A stretch of DNA of 64,000 nt from Hypomyces perniciosus (GCA_008477525.1 SPDT01000015.1:1-64000), one strand, 5' to 3'. Positions 39,101 to 51,618 are shown, counted from the first letter of the stretch. Translations and numbers: made by a program. The notes: generated from the sequence alone by a model not told the origin.

Positions 39101-42100
39101 TTAGCTAGTATTTCCTTAAAGGTCTACTTTTCTTTTATAGAAGTAGGTAAGTCTTTTATATACTAGTCTACTTTTAGCTTTAATGGATTATCCTCTTTTA
39201 TTAGGTTATATACCTTTAATATATAAGGCTGTTCTTCTGCTATATCCCTTTTTATAAAGAGGGGTAAATTATTTGCTAAAGTATTACCCAGGGTTCCTAT
39301 TAGCGCGCTAGTATTATCTATAAAGATTAACTATTCTAAGGTAGCCTTTAATATTTAAAGACTAAAAGGTCCTTTTAAGTGCGCTAATAGTTTACTTAAA
39401 GTGTTTATTAAACTATCTTTAATACTCTATATCTCTATTACCTTTAAAGGTATACTCTTTTCTTTTATATTACTTATAAAGGTATTCTTTACTGTAGGAA
39501 TATATATAGGGAAAAGTTTAAATTCTAGCTTATTTTCTTTAACTTTATTAAACAGCTTATTTAACTTAACTATAAATAGCTTATCTGCAATCTCTTTATT
39601 ACTATTAAAAAAGCTAGTTTTATTAAATTATATATTTTTTATAATAATTACTTTTACTAGGCAAGGTAATTAAATGCGATATATATTATTTACAGTATAG
39701 CTAATAAAATATTTAATTAGCCCTTTAGGCTTAGTCTTAAATTCTCTCTTTTTCCAGCTAGCCTTGCAGTCTTTATTTAATATATAGGCGCAGCAGCTAT
39801 ATATATAGAGCCTGCTTTAGTCTGGCTATAGGTCTATAGAAAGCTCTTTTATTAGAAGGGGTATAAAGTCGCGGAACTATTGCTTTAATTTATTGATAAG
39901 TAATATTATATTAAAGCTATATATAGGACTTATATTAATAATATATACTGCAGCTTTTATGCTTTTAGGCTATAAGTCGGTTAAGAGACCTGCAGCTTCC
40001 CCCATTTTAATTAACTTATTTATAACTTCTTAACCTACCTATTTTAAAGCACTATTTGGCTTATATATATAGGAAAAGGCAAGCTTTAAGATAATACCCT
40101 TTATATTAGCCTAGATTTAAAAGTATAATAAGCTTTTAACTGCAATTATAGCTTTTTTATTATTTTGCCTAAAAAAGTATATAAAGATATTATATTACAT
40201 TTTTACTATATTTATAAAATTAAACAAAGCATTAAAAACAGTTTCCTATTCTTTATTTAATAAAGGGCGTATATATAACTATATAGTATATTCTTCTTTA
40301 AATACTAAAAGCTAGTTATCCTTATTATAGCCTTTAGTATAGTCTTAAAGATCTTAATGCACTTTAAAGAATAGTTTTAATATTTATCTATTAAATAATC
40401 TGCAAAAGATAACCTATTTCGCGTATATAAAAGTATAAGCCTTATATTCTATATATATAGTTCCTTTAATATATATTCCTTGCATTCTTTATAAGCGCTT
40501 TAAGCGCTTTTAGGCCTAGATGTTTTAATTATAGATGCCAGAGCTATTTAAAGTTATATTATAATATTAGGGGATTATATATTAATCTTCTCCTGCTTTT
40601 TAATGCTATATAAATACTATAGTCTGTATTAAAAAGAATGAAAAGAGCTATTAAACTGCTTAATATAATACACTTAAAGATAAAGGTAATATAAAGTAAT
40701 AAAGGCTTATATTAAAGAAATAAAGATTATACTTATACTCTATTTTCCCTATAATAGTGTTTAAACTGGCTATATTAGTGTAAAGTATATTATTATACCC
40801 TATTAACTAAATCCCTGCTTTCTAAAGCTTTAATAAAGATATAATATTAATATAAAATCCTTTAACTATAGCTATATTTAAAAGCTTAATAAAGTATATT
40901 ATCTTTTAATATAGATTATAAAGAGTATCCTTTAATAGACAATAACCTTTTTTAATTATTAGATAGCTAGCTCCTTTTACTTTAATATAATCCTCTTTTA
41001 TACTTAAGATAAAAGAGTTAAGAATAAAGTAGTTTTTGCTATTTATAAGATAAATAGTATTATATATATTAAAGAGGGTGCTTTAAGAGAAGCAGTAAAA
41101 TATATTTTATATATTAGTATATATTAATATACTTATTAAGTATACTGTAAGGCTTATATTTTTTTTATTAATTAAGTTTAAAGAGATTAAAGCAGCTATA
41201 ACAGTTAAAGCTATTTTTCCTTATATTAAAGCAGTAAGCTTAATACCCCTTTTACTAAACATTTTACAGGTAACCTACTATTTATCTTTTTATAGGCGCG
41301 CGCAAATCTTTATAGCCTGTTTAAGTATAAAAGTATATTTCCCTTTTTTATTAGGCCTTTTAATAAGTATAGTATATACTTTACTATAGTTATTTAAAGG
41401 CTAAGTATACCTTTTAGGTTTATAAAGGCACTTTTTATTAATTGGAGGCTTTAAATGTATATTACTACTGCTTAATATATTATTAAAGCAGTTACTAAAT
41501 ATTATATAAAAGCTATAAATATAGTTCTTTATATTCTTTAAAGTATTTAAAAAAGCGATTTAAATTAATTAAAAGAAAAGATTTTATTTATTTTACTACT
41601 TTTAATTAAGCTATTTATATAATATAAGTGGTTGGCAGTAAAGTTTAAAGTAAAGTATACTTTAATAGCTTTAAGGAAAGCTATTTAGGAAGCTGTTCTT
41701 ATAACCTTTAGAAGTTTATACTTTACTGCACTTACATAAATATACACCTAGTAAATATACTATACTTTTAGCTTAATATTCTCGCGCTTTACTTTATATA
41801 GTATATATTAATAGAATAAATGTATTTCCTTGTATCTTATATCCTCGCAAAAAGCTAGTTAATCTTTAAGCTTTTTAACAATTTAGCGAATAGTAAACTT
41901 AGCATTAAAATCCCTATTATTATTATAAGCTACTCTAGTAGTAGTAGAGGTTAAGGCTGCGGCTTTAAAGTCTATTAAGATTAAAGTATAAATGCCAGAA
42001 TTAACTGTTTTCTAGATTTAATGTAAAATCGCATTACTGGCCTGCCTCTTCTCTTTATTTAAGGTAATATTAAACTAGTGCTCTTAAAGTATACTATTAT

Positions 42101-42442
42101 AGTAAACAGAGATATTTACTATAGAGGCATTAAAACTAAACTGTTATACTATATACTCTTTTACTTCTGCTAAAGTAAATAGCTTAATAGCAGGGAAATA
42201 GTTATTTAGCTAATTAAAGAGATTAAGATTAATCCTATTCTAGACTTTAGCAGTAGTTATATAATTAGTCAGAACAGTAATCTATTTAATCCACTAAACT
42301 ATTAATTCCAGCTTTATAAAAGCAATATCCTTTATATTATTTATTATAAAAGATAGCTTTAGCAGCTTAAAGGCAAGGGTAAAGCGTATAAGGAAAAATA
42401 TAATATTAAAGTAGAAGTTTCTAGTAACTTTAATAGTTACTA

Positions 42443-42456
42443 CCTAGGCTTATAAC
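42443..42456 (-). other. CopA-4 primer binding site
   Basis: On the + strand these bases read CCTAGGCTTATAAC, directly beside the LTR end. This is the best preserved CopA primer site and resembles the anticodon arm of initiator tRNA-Met with the anticodon CAT changed to TAT. See the matching site of CopC at 51600-51618. Confidence 0.65.
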
Positions 42457-42719
42457 TGTAGCGGAGCGCGGTATAGCTATATAGAGTATAGAGAGATAGG
42501 AAATGAAGCTTGATTTTATAAAAGAGAATATACTGTAGTGGCCTCGCTATATATATATATAGCTAATATAAAGAAGAAGCTGTATATAGCGCTGTAAGCG
42601 TCTATACTGTTTGATATATCGCTTATGCGATATATATATTAGCTTATATCTGCTTTATAAACAGATAAGAGCTCCCTAGCGCTAACAAGCAGTAGGGCCC
42701 CGGCCTACTTAACCTAACA
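42457..42719 (-). repeat. CopA-4 5' LTR
   Basis: This reverse LTR of 263 bp is the copy that shows the true family ends. On the element strand it starts TGTTAGGTTAAGTAGGCC and ends GCGCTCCGCTACA, so the LTR has standard TG and CA termini. RIP has changed it little. Confidence 0.9.
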
Positions 42720-42789
42720 CTCTTTTATAGAATCAAGCTTCGTTTCCTATCTCTTTATACCCTATATAGCTATACTGCACTCTGTTATA
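42720..42789 (+). repeat. Orphan CopA 3' LTR fragment
   Basis: Seventy bases equal the last quarter of a forward CopA LTR, from CTCTTTTATAGAATC to CTGTTATA. It begins exactly where CopA-4 ends and stops exactly at an LTR terminus. The sequence beyond it (AAGTT) is internal CopA-5 sequence. It is the remains of the LTR into which CopA-4 inserted. Confidence 0.8.
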
Positions 42790-45700
42790 TAAAGTTAATT
42801 AAAAATTCTAATAAACTTAAAGGATTATATACTATATTAAGCTTTATTATAATGGCTTTATAAAATATAAATTTTACTTTCTTTTAATATATTTTAATAA
42901 TTGCTTTTAAAGTTTATAATATATTTTTCTATAACTTTATAATAGGTATTAAAATTATTAAAAGCCATATTCTTTTATTAAATTCAAATTGTATTATAAT
43001 TTTTTTAAATAGGTTTTATAGGAAAAGTATATTTTATACTTTATATTATTATAGGTAATTTTAATCTTTAAAAACTATTATATATTTCTTTTACTATAAA
43101 GTTTATACGTTACTTTTAAAGCATTTAATAGTTTAATATAAAAAACTTAATTATTGTAATAATATATAATTCAAATATTATTTATATAGAATATAATAAA
43201 GATTTTTTAAGCTTTATTATAAAAGGGATAAAGCTTTTTAAAGTTTAAAATTAACCTTTATTACTTTAAAGTTAAAGATAATTTATTAAACTATAGCTTT
43301 AATAAATCCTTTAGCCTATATAAAACTTTAGTAAGCTTTAAATAGATATTTAGTTATTTAAAACCTTTAAAGAGTTTATATATAATTAGTTTTGAGGTTT
43401 TATCTTTTAAAATATTAAAAAAGGTATTTTGATTATTGTATTACTTTAATTTAAAGTTAAATTTTATTATAAATATAATAAATATATAAAAGAAATATAC
43501 TATAAGTATAAGTATATATATACTTTTTATAGTAAAATACTTTTATAAGTCTTTATAGACTATAAAGTAAACTTTATAGCATTTTAGATTTTTATTTTAA
43601 GTAATTTATAAGTAAAAGCTTAATATACTTGTAATAGCTTTATTATCGCCTTTAAATCTTATATCTCTTTACTAGGTTCCTTTTATAGAAAGAATTAAGT
43701 TTATCATATATAATTTACTTAAATATATTTTTAATAAATATTTTATAAGCTTTTTTAATCTTTTAATAGTTTTATTATATCCTTTTAGTAATTAGTTAAT
43801 TTATTAAAAGCTATACTTTTATAGGAAAAAGATTTATAATCTATTCTTGTATTAAAAGCAGTAAATACTATTTTTATATTTTTTAAATTATAGTTCATTA
43901 ACTTTTATTAATTAAATAGCAGTTAATATAGTATTAAGTTAAAAAGTTTAGTAATTATTAAATATATACTAGGCTTATTATCTTTCAAAGTAATATTTTC
44001 AAGTATATATTTTAATTTTATATAGTAAAATATATTTATTAGCCTTTTTTATATATTATTTCCTTTTAAAGTTTTAACCTTATATAAATATTAACTATTA
44101 CTTTACTATTTAAAGGATTATTAGCTAATATTTCTTTAAACGTTTATTTTTTTTATAAAAATAAATAAATTTTTTATATGTTAGTTTACTTTTACCTTTA
44201 CTAAACTATTATTCTTTATTAAATTATATACTTTTAATATATAAAGTTATTTCTTTACTATATCCCTTTTTATAAAAAAAAGTAAATTATTTATAAAAGT
44301 ATTATTTAAAGATTTTATTAGCGCGCTAGTATTATTTATAGAGATTAACTGTTTTAGGGTAGCCTTTAATATTTAATAACTAAAAGATACTTTTAAGTCT
44401 ATTAAAAGTTTAGTTTAAGTAGTTATTATATTAATTTTAATACTTTAAAGTTTATTTACCTTTAAAGGTAAACTTTTTTTTTATTATTATTTAAAAAGGT
44501 ATTTTTTACTATAGGAATATATATTAAAAAGAGTATAAACTTTAATTCCTTTTCTTTAACGTCTTTAAATAGTTTATTTAATTAAACTATAGTAAACTTA
44601 TCTGTAATCTCCTTTTTACTATTAAAGAAAGTATTTTTATTAAATTATATATTCTTTATAATAATTACCTTTATTAAATAATATAATTAAATATAATATA
44701 TATTATTTATAGTATATTTAATAAAGTGTTTAATTAAGCTTTTAAGTTTAATTTTAAATTCTCTTTTATTTTAGCTAGTTTTATAGTTTTTATTAAATAT
44801 ATAGGTATAGTAGCTATAGGTATAAATCTTATTTTAATTTAGCTATAGGTTTATAAAAAGCTCCTTTATAGGAAAAGGCATAAAGTTATAGAATGATTAT
44901 TTTATTTTATTGATTAATAATATTATTTTAAATGTAAATAAAGGGCTTATATTAATAAAGTATACTGCTACTTTAATGCTTTTAAGCTATAAATTATTTA
45001 AAAGACTAGTATAATTAAATATTTTAATGAATTTATTTATTACTTTTTAACTTATATACTTCAATATATTATTTAACTTATAAATATAAAAAAGGGAAAG
45101 CTTAAGGATAATTCTATTTTTATCTCTTTAAAGCTACTAATATATTAAACTTTTAATTACTATTATAGCTTTTTTATTATTTTATTTAATATAATATATA
45201 AAGATATTATATTGCGTTTTAACTATACTTATAAAGTTAAAAAAAGTATTAACGATAATATTATATTTGTTATTTAATAAGGAGTATATATATAATTATA
45301 TAGTATATTTATTTTTAAATATTAACAGCTAGTTATTTTTATTATATCTTTATAAATAGTTTTAAAGATCCTAGTAAACCTTAAATAAAGGTTTAAATTA
45401 TTATCTATTTAATACTCTATATAAAATAACCTATAATATATATATTGAAGCATAAAATTTACAGTTTATATACTTAATTCCCTTTATCTTTATATTTTTA
45501 GTATTTTTAATTAATGGCTTTAATAGTTTAAAGCGAAAATGCCTAAATCTTAAATATTAAAGGTATTTTAAGTTAAAGTATAGTAGTAGGGGGTTATATA
45601 TTAGTTTTCTTTTCTTATTGTAATATATATTTTATTATATATATTTAAAAGTAGGAAAAGAGTTATTAAGCTATTTAAAATATAATATTTAAATATAGGA

Positions 45701-47127
45701 GTAGTGTAAAGAGATAGAGGTTTATATAAAACAAATAAAAGGTTATATTTATACTTTACTTTAGCTATTATAATGCTTAAATTAACTGTACTAATATAAA
45801 GTATATTATTATATCCTATTAATTAAGTTTAGCTTTATAAAGCTTTAAATCTAATATAATATTAATATAAAATCGTTTCATAAAAGTAATATTAATAAGT
45901 TTAATAAAGTATATAATTCTTTTAAATAAAGTATAGAAAATATTTTTAATTAAGTAATATCCTTTCTTTAAAATTTAGTATTTAATTGCACCTACTTTAA
46001 TATAATTATATTTTATATTTACAATAAACGAGCTAGGGATAAAGTAATTCCTGCTATTTAACAAGTAAATAGTACTGTAAGTATGAAAGAGACTACTTTC
46101 AAAGAGTCTATAAAGTATATTCCTTACATTTATATATATTAATACACTTATTAAATATATAGTAAAGTTCTTTTTCTCTACAATAAATAAATCTAGGGAA
46201 ATTAATACTGCTTAAAGGTATAGGCTAATAGCTCGTTTTTCTAAAGTAAATAAATCTATACTGTTCAATATAAACTTCTCACGTAAAGTAGGCTATTTAT
46301 CTTCTTAAAAGCGCGCGCGAATTTTATTAATTTACTTAAAAAAAAGCTTATACTTTCCTTTTTTATTACAACCTTTAATAAACGCAGCTTATACTTTACT
46401 ATATTCTATTAGCGCTTAGGTATATATCTTTAAGCTATATAGATAATTTTTACTAGCTAATAGCTTAAAGCCTATATTATTATTTAATATTATATTATTA
46501 AAGCAGTTTCTAAGTATTATATATAAACTTTAAATATTATTTACTATATTCTTTATACTATTTAAAAAGAGTTGGCTAAATTAATTAAAAGTAAAAATCT
46601 TTTTTAATTTACTGCTTTCTATTAATATATTTATATTATATAAATAATATAAAATAAAGTTTAAAATATAGTAAACTTTAATAGCTTTTAAAAATCCTAT
46701 TTAAAAAGATATTTTTATAATTTTAAAAAGTTTATATTAAATAGTATATATATAAGCGCGCGATTAATTTATATACTATACTTCTAGCTTTATACTCCTA
46801 TATATAGCATTATGCAGGATTTATTAACAAACGATATATACTTCTTTTTTAATTATCTCTTTATAAAAAGAAAAGCAGTTCCTCAGTTTCTTAACAATCT
46901 AGTAAATAAAGAATTAAGTTTATATATTATTTTTGTTATTATTATTATTATCTGCGTTAATAGCAGTAAACCATAGACTTTTAGCTTTAAAGTTAATTAA
47001 AGTTAAGTTATAGAAGTTAAAGTTAATAGTTTTTTAAATCTACCTTTAAATTACAGTTTTAACCTTCCTTTTCTCTATATTCGCGTTAATAGTATTTTAA
47101 TACTCTTATAATAAACTATTATAGCAG
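42790..47127 (-). pseudogene. CopA-5 gag-pol remnant (downstream part)
   Basis: On the - strand this holds CopA pol from RT back to gag. It starts at a point matching CopA-1 position 12030 and CopA-4 position 37769. The RT site at 43188-43177 reads Tyr-Ile-Asn-Asn. Further right are the integrase linker and protease regions (about 45000-46100) and gag (from about 46200), each parallel to CopA-2. All frames are broken. RNase H and the Ala-rich tail, which should lie to the left, are missing. Confidence 0.75.
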
Positions 47128-47533
47128 TTTGTCGGGGGTAACTGACATGCCCAACGCACCAGCATTTTTTCTTGTTAGCTTACCCGAGAAAGGTTGGCTG
47201 CTTATTTAAGCAGCTACTGGATTAGGAAAGCACGGGAGTATAAAGACATACAGATAGACCTAGTTTAATAAACAATAACCTTCTTCCCCCTTCAACACAT
47301 AACCCCACCTGTGAGAACACAGTCGCTGAGGCGTATGAAGGTAACCGTTGGTTGCTTTTGGCTGCCGGCATCATGATCAAATGATCCGCAGTATCTTTTT
47401 AGCCCCTATATTACTCAATCGCCGCTTCGTGGTTCTGTCAGGAGCGCGGGAACCGCGCTCCATACCAGTCGTTGTGTGTGGGTGTGTGTGTGTGTTGTGT
47501 GTGTGTTTTGGAGTGCCAATTCCCCCTCGACAA
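47128..47533. mobile_element. Unmutated short insertion, solo LTR or MITE-like
   Basis: About 406 bp of balanced base composition with intact CpG and CpA steps sits in the gag region of CopA-5. It begins TTTGTCGGGGGTAACTGAC and ends TTCCCCCTCGACAA, giving near-perfect inverted ends TTGTCG(A)GGGGG. The target duplication is AGCAG (47123-47127 and 47534-47538). The uninterrupted site in CopA-2 (AATAGGCAGTAA, reversed) fits once RIP changes are allowed. Inside are a TATAAAG at about 47241, an AATAAAC at about 47266 and a GT-rich run at about 47472-47512. TG and CA near the ends suggest a solo Gypsy-type LTR. Two extra bases on the left and one on the right of the TG-CA frame leave a small transposon possible. 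I saw no coding capacity. Confidence 0.7.
47472..47512. repeat. GT-rich microsatellite
   Basis: Tracts of GT and TGTG broken by single changes lie inside the short insertion. The absence of RIP decay here matches the rest of that insertion. Confidence 0.85.
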
Positions 47534-47892
47534 AGCAGGCAGTAATTTTATTAGCTTTAGCTCTTTCTTTAAATTCTTTAATTGCTTTCCTTTTTATTTA
47601 CGTAAAAGTAAACAGTAAAAGAGCAGGGAAATAATTATTAGGCTTTTTAAGGAAATTAAAATTAATCCTTTTCTATACTCTAATAATAATTATATAGTTT
47701 ATAAGAACAGTTATCTATTTAATTTACTGCTTTAGTAATTCTAGCTTTATAAAAGGTAAATCTTTTATATTATTTATTATAGGAAATAGATTTTATAGCG
47801 CAAGAGATAATAATAAAAAAGCTATAAGGGAAAAATAATATTAAGTAGAAGTTTCCAGTAACTTAATTAAACTTATTACCTAAGCTTATAAC
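47534..47892 (-). pseudogene. CopA-5 gag start and leader
   Basis: This continues CopA-5 after the short insertion and corresponds to the first part of gag and the leader of CopA-2 (21740-22070 reversed). It joins 47127 without loss once one AGCAG is removed. The primer site next to the LTR is present as CCTAAGCTTATAAC at 47879-47892. Confidence 0.7.
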
Positions 47893-48156
47893 TATAATAG
47901 AGCGCGGTATAGCTATATAGAATATAAAGAGATAGGAAATAAAGCTTAATTCTATAAAAAAGAATATACTATAGTGGCCTTACTATATATATATATAGCT
48001 AATATAAAGAAAAAGCTGTATATATGCGCTATAAGTGTCTATATAGTCTAATATATCACTTACGCGATATATATATCAGCTTGTATCTGCTTTGTAAGCA
48101 GATAAAAGCTCCCTAGCGCTAACAAGCGGTAGGGCCCCGGCCTACTTAACCTACTA
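47893..48156 (-). repeat. CopA-5 5' LTR
   Basis: This reverse CopA LTR of 264 bp has its plus-strand left end at TATAATAGAGCGCGG and its right end at CTTAACCTACTA. AGTAT follows (48157-48161), matching the duplication before 29551. Confidence 0.85.
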
Positions 48157-51100
48157 AGTATTTAAAGGTCTTTTACTGCAGTTAAAAAGGCTAGCTTTCT
48201 AATACTATAATAAAGGAATTAAAATCTATTTATATCTATTAGATCCTTTATAACTGTAAAGTTTTATATAATTAATACAGGAATAAAGGGAATACTAGTA
48301 GGTACTCCGTTTAAAATAAAGTTAAGGAGTAAAGGATTAATATCTTAAAAGTTAAAGATTATTTAATTTTCTCCCTTTAATTATATATTATCCTAACCTA
48401 TAATAAAATTTAAAATTTAAAGCTTAAGAATCTTATCTTTATATAGCTATATAATTAATAATTGACTATATATTTAGATAATATATAAATAAAATAAGTA
48501 TTATTACCTAAAACTATTAATAGTGTTTAATCTTAGTTTTAATGGCTAATTTATAGCCTTTAGCCTTTTATTTTTAAAGAACAAAAACTTTATAATAAAT
48601 ATTAATAATTTTATATCTTTATAAATTAAACTTATAATTTCTGGTAAAGTCTAAGTCTTTATATAATTTTTAATAAAAGGTAAAGTCTTTATTTATAATA
48701 CTGATATAGTTAATTAATTTAAAAAGTGCAGTAATAATAAAATTTTAAAAATAAAATAGTAAATTAACTACTATAATAATAGCATTAAGCCTATTTAATA
48801 AAACTTTAATAAAGTATTCTATTAAACTATTTTATTTATATATATAAAGGCTGCTATAGGAATATATAATTCTTAAGGAAAGAACTAAATTTAAAGTTCT
48901 TAATTAATTTCCTTTTTACTATTATAATGGAATTCCTTAAAATACTAGTTATATTAAGTTTTAAGGCTATTTATAAAGCTTTATATAATAGCTAAAAGGG
49001 TAAATCTATTATAATCTTTTAAAAGGAATCGCTATTTATATCTTGATTTTCTATTAATAATTAAAAGACTAATAAAGGCCTTATTATAAAGCACTAGGTT
49101 TATAGAGGAAGTATTAGCTTTTAAATAATTTAGAAAGGCTAGTGGATTAGTAATTGGCTTTAAATTAAACCCCTTAATAGCTTTTCCTTTATTATATACT
49201 AAGCAGTATAATTTAGTCTCTTTAATAAAATTAAAGTTAACAATTCCTATAGTTATTTTAACAATCTTTTTTAGTAAACTTAAGTTAATATAGCCTAGTC
49301 TTTTATACTATAAAAGGGCTAGCTTTAGTAGCTTATAGTTAAAACTAGTATTATTAGTAATAGTATCTCCCTCTAATTTAATTAACTTAATAACCTTTAA
49401 ATTTTCAGTAATAAAGGATTCCTTAAATATCTACAGCCTGTCCTTTATAAGGGTATCCTCTTTAGGCTTATTCGCCCCTATTTCCTTAGGCAATAAAGGC
49501 ATATAGGGCCCTTATTCCTCTACTTGGCCTAGGGTTTCAGGGAGTTTAGAGACATCCTTTCTATTAGGATTATTCTTCTTTATAAGCCTAAAACTAAATA
49601 TAATTGGTTTTTTTAAAGCTGTTACTTCTAGAATAGCTATATATTCCTTAGCCTTTTCTTTACTAATAGTAGGGATTTAAACCTCAATAGCGCTATAAGC
49701 TCTATAGCTATTTATATAGCTATATAATATAGTATATCCTTTAACTTAATAGTACTTTAAACTATTTATAATGTTTATATCTAGCTATAAATAAAAAAAG
49801 GTATTTAATAATATTATTCTTTTATAGTTATTATCTTTATTAAAGATATTAAAATTAGCTATATTTATCTTTTGCAAGGTAATAAGGCCCCTATCAATAT
49901 AAATAACGCCTAGTTCCCTATTATTAGGTTTATAGTTTATAAACTATTTCCTAGAATTAATTATATAAACTATAGATCTAGTAGTATATAATAGACTATT
50001 TTAAATGAAAGGTTTAAAGGGTTTAGGGTTTTTTTAAGAGTTAAAAGATTTAGAAATTCCTTTCCCTTTTTAGCATTTAAGGCTTATAAAAGGTTTTAGT
50101 TATTATTTAAACTAGTAATAAATTTAATAAAAGATTTTTTAAATAGCATTTCTAAACTATACCTTTTAATAATTAAATTATATATATTAGTAAAAGTATA
50201 ATCCTTTTTAACTTGCTTTAGCTTTAATTCTATTTCTTTTAATTTCCTTTCCTTTTAAAAGAATAAAAGCTAGCTTTTAATCTTTAAATCTAAAAGGTAT
50301 TAATTAATCTTTAAGGGATTTAAAAGGCCTTATAGCCTTATTAACCTTATATATAGTAAAAGATAAATTCCTAGTTTCTTTTAATATATTTATTATAAAA
50401 AACTAAATATTAAAACCTTTAATTAATTGCCTAAGAGTTTTACTAAATTTAATAATTCCTTTAGTTTTGTTAGCCTATTAAAGAAACGCTTTTTTTAAAG
50501 TATTTAAATATTAATTTATTTAATTTAATATATTAATATTAACTTTTAACATAGTTAATTTAATTAATAGGCTATTAAAAGCAGTATTAAATTTAATTAA
50601 AAATCCTTTATAATTACTATAATTTAGTAAATAAAATTCCTTATATAGGGAATCTCTTTATAATATATTAAAGTAGTTTTATTATTTTTTAAATATTAAA
50701 AATACTTTTTTTAAACTTTATATTTAAATACTAAATATAGTAGAAATAATTAATAAACTATCTTTAATTAATATAAATAATAATATTTATTTTAAATTAA
50801 ATAAGGAATTGGTACTTATAAGATTTTCTATAAAAGTATTGTAATCTATAGCCTTTAATAAAATATTTAAAGATTGTTTTTATTAATTAAAGTTATTAAA
50901 ATTTACTAGTTTATAGCTTCCTAAAAAGCTATAGACTTTTTTTAATACCTTTTTAATAAACCTATTATTTAAAGTAAAAACAACAGTTTAAAGTTAAGTA
51001 ATAAATAAAAATAAAACTTAGATTAATATAAAAATAAAAGTAAAAGCTTATATTAATACTAGTATAAAGGCGATAAGATTAATTTCTATTAAATTAATAG

Positions 51101-51599
51101 TTTTAGGTTAAAGATTTAATATAGTAGCAGTTAGGCTAGCTAAAGTATTAAATAACTGCAATATAATAGTATTTTAACCCTTTAACTAAGCCTTTACTAT
51201 TTCAGTGAAAGCCCTTTATACTTAAAGCTCTTATTCAATATTCTATATTTATATAAATAAAACCCTTTACTATTAAAGAGAGCTATTATCTTTAATTAAA
51301 GAAATAAGGCTGCTAGGAGCCTTAATAAGTTAACTTATACTGCTAACATTAAACCTATATCCTATTAAAATAGAGAATATACTTTATAATATATAATAGT
51401 AATAGTAAAAAAAATTACTATAACTGTAATAGTATTTACAGTAAAAGCCTAGGAATAGCTTTTAGTAGCCAAAAAATCCTAGAAGTACTAGTATAAGTAT
51501 TAGAATAAGCACTATAAAAACCCGCTATAAGTGCTGTAATAGCGCTAAAGGAAGTGCTGTAACTATTAGGGTAATCCACTAATCGAGACCTAAAGAAAA
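48157..51599 (-). pseudogene. CopC gag and integrase remnant
   Basis: On the - strand a second Copia family is readable through RIP stops. The pre-integrase region near 49320-49280 reads YKRLGYINLSLL, the decayed form of WHRRLGH-IN. A zinc-binding part follows with LYCLVYNKGKA. The integrase core near 49080-48930 shows LLIINRKSRYK (family LLIIDRKSRYKW) and FHYNSKKEIN (family FHxDNAGEI), where two catalytic Asp residues have become Asn. Gag lies to the right, about 49500-51400, and is not resolved. To the left the frame goes on to RT, which continues at 29550 after CopA-5 is removed. Removing both CopA insertions gives an internal length of about 5 kb, normal for Copia. Confidence 0.75.
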
Positions 51600-51618
51600 C
51601 TCTCCCGGGCTTATAACC
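51600..51618 (-). other. CopC primer binding site
   Basis: On the + strand the sequence is CTCTCCCGGGCTTATAACC. Changing one T back to C gives CCCGGGCTCATAACC, the anticodon arm of initiator tRNA-Met, so the element strand is complementary to a 5' half of that tRNA. The site marks the inner edge of the 5' LTR at 51619. Confidence 0.7.

Larger units (their letters stand above)
36191..42719 (-). mobile_element. CopA-4, Copia element lacking its 3' end
   Basis: This - strand CopA copy reads from its 5' LTR at 42719-42457 through gag, protease, integrase and RT to the Ala/Val-rich tail at 36660-36360. It ends at the tail-to-tail junction near 36190. The RT site at 38167-38156 reads Tyr-Ile-Asn-Asn. 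Around 36340-36640 it is the least mutated of the tails. The five bases beyond the 5' LTR, CTCTT, are the start of a forward LTR fragment, so CopA-4 evidently inserted into the 3' LTR of another forward CopA copy. The 3' LTR and the last part of its internal sequence are absent. Confidence 0.85.
29551..48156 (-). mobile_element. CopA-5, Copia element split by later insertions
   Basis: This - strand CopA copy has ends 18.6 kb apart, with LTRs at 29551-29814 (3') and 47893-48156 (5') and the duplication AGTAT on both outer sides. It inserted into the RT gene of CopC. Its own sequence is only 29551-29886 and 42790-47127 plus 47534-48156. The space between is filled by CopA-3, CopA-4 and a leftover LTR piece. 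About 1.9 kb of its internal sequence (from the RT/RNase H junction to near the 3' end) is missing at the nest. The small unmutated insert at 47128-47533 lies in its gag region. Confidence 0.8.

Noticed and set aside
39401..39673. 90-codon hydrophobic frame on the + strand
   Set aside because: It lies antisense to the pol of CopA-4 and has no parallel in the other copies. It is a by-product of AT-rich sequence.
29551..42719. Reading the LTRs at 29551 and 42457 as the two ends of one - strand element
   Set aside because: The flanks differ (AGTAT against CTCTT). The LTR at 47893-48156 has the matching AGTAT, so 29551 pairs with that one.
47348..47545. 65-codon frame with a Cys/Val run
   Set aside because: It lies in the short unmutated insertion, its C-terminal part is the GT microsatellite and it runs over the insertion end. 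There is no sign of a real gene.
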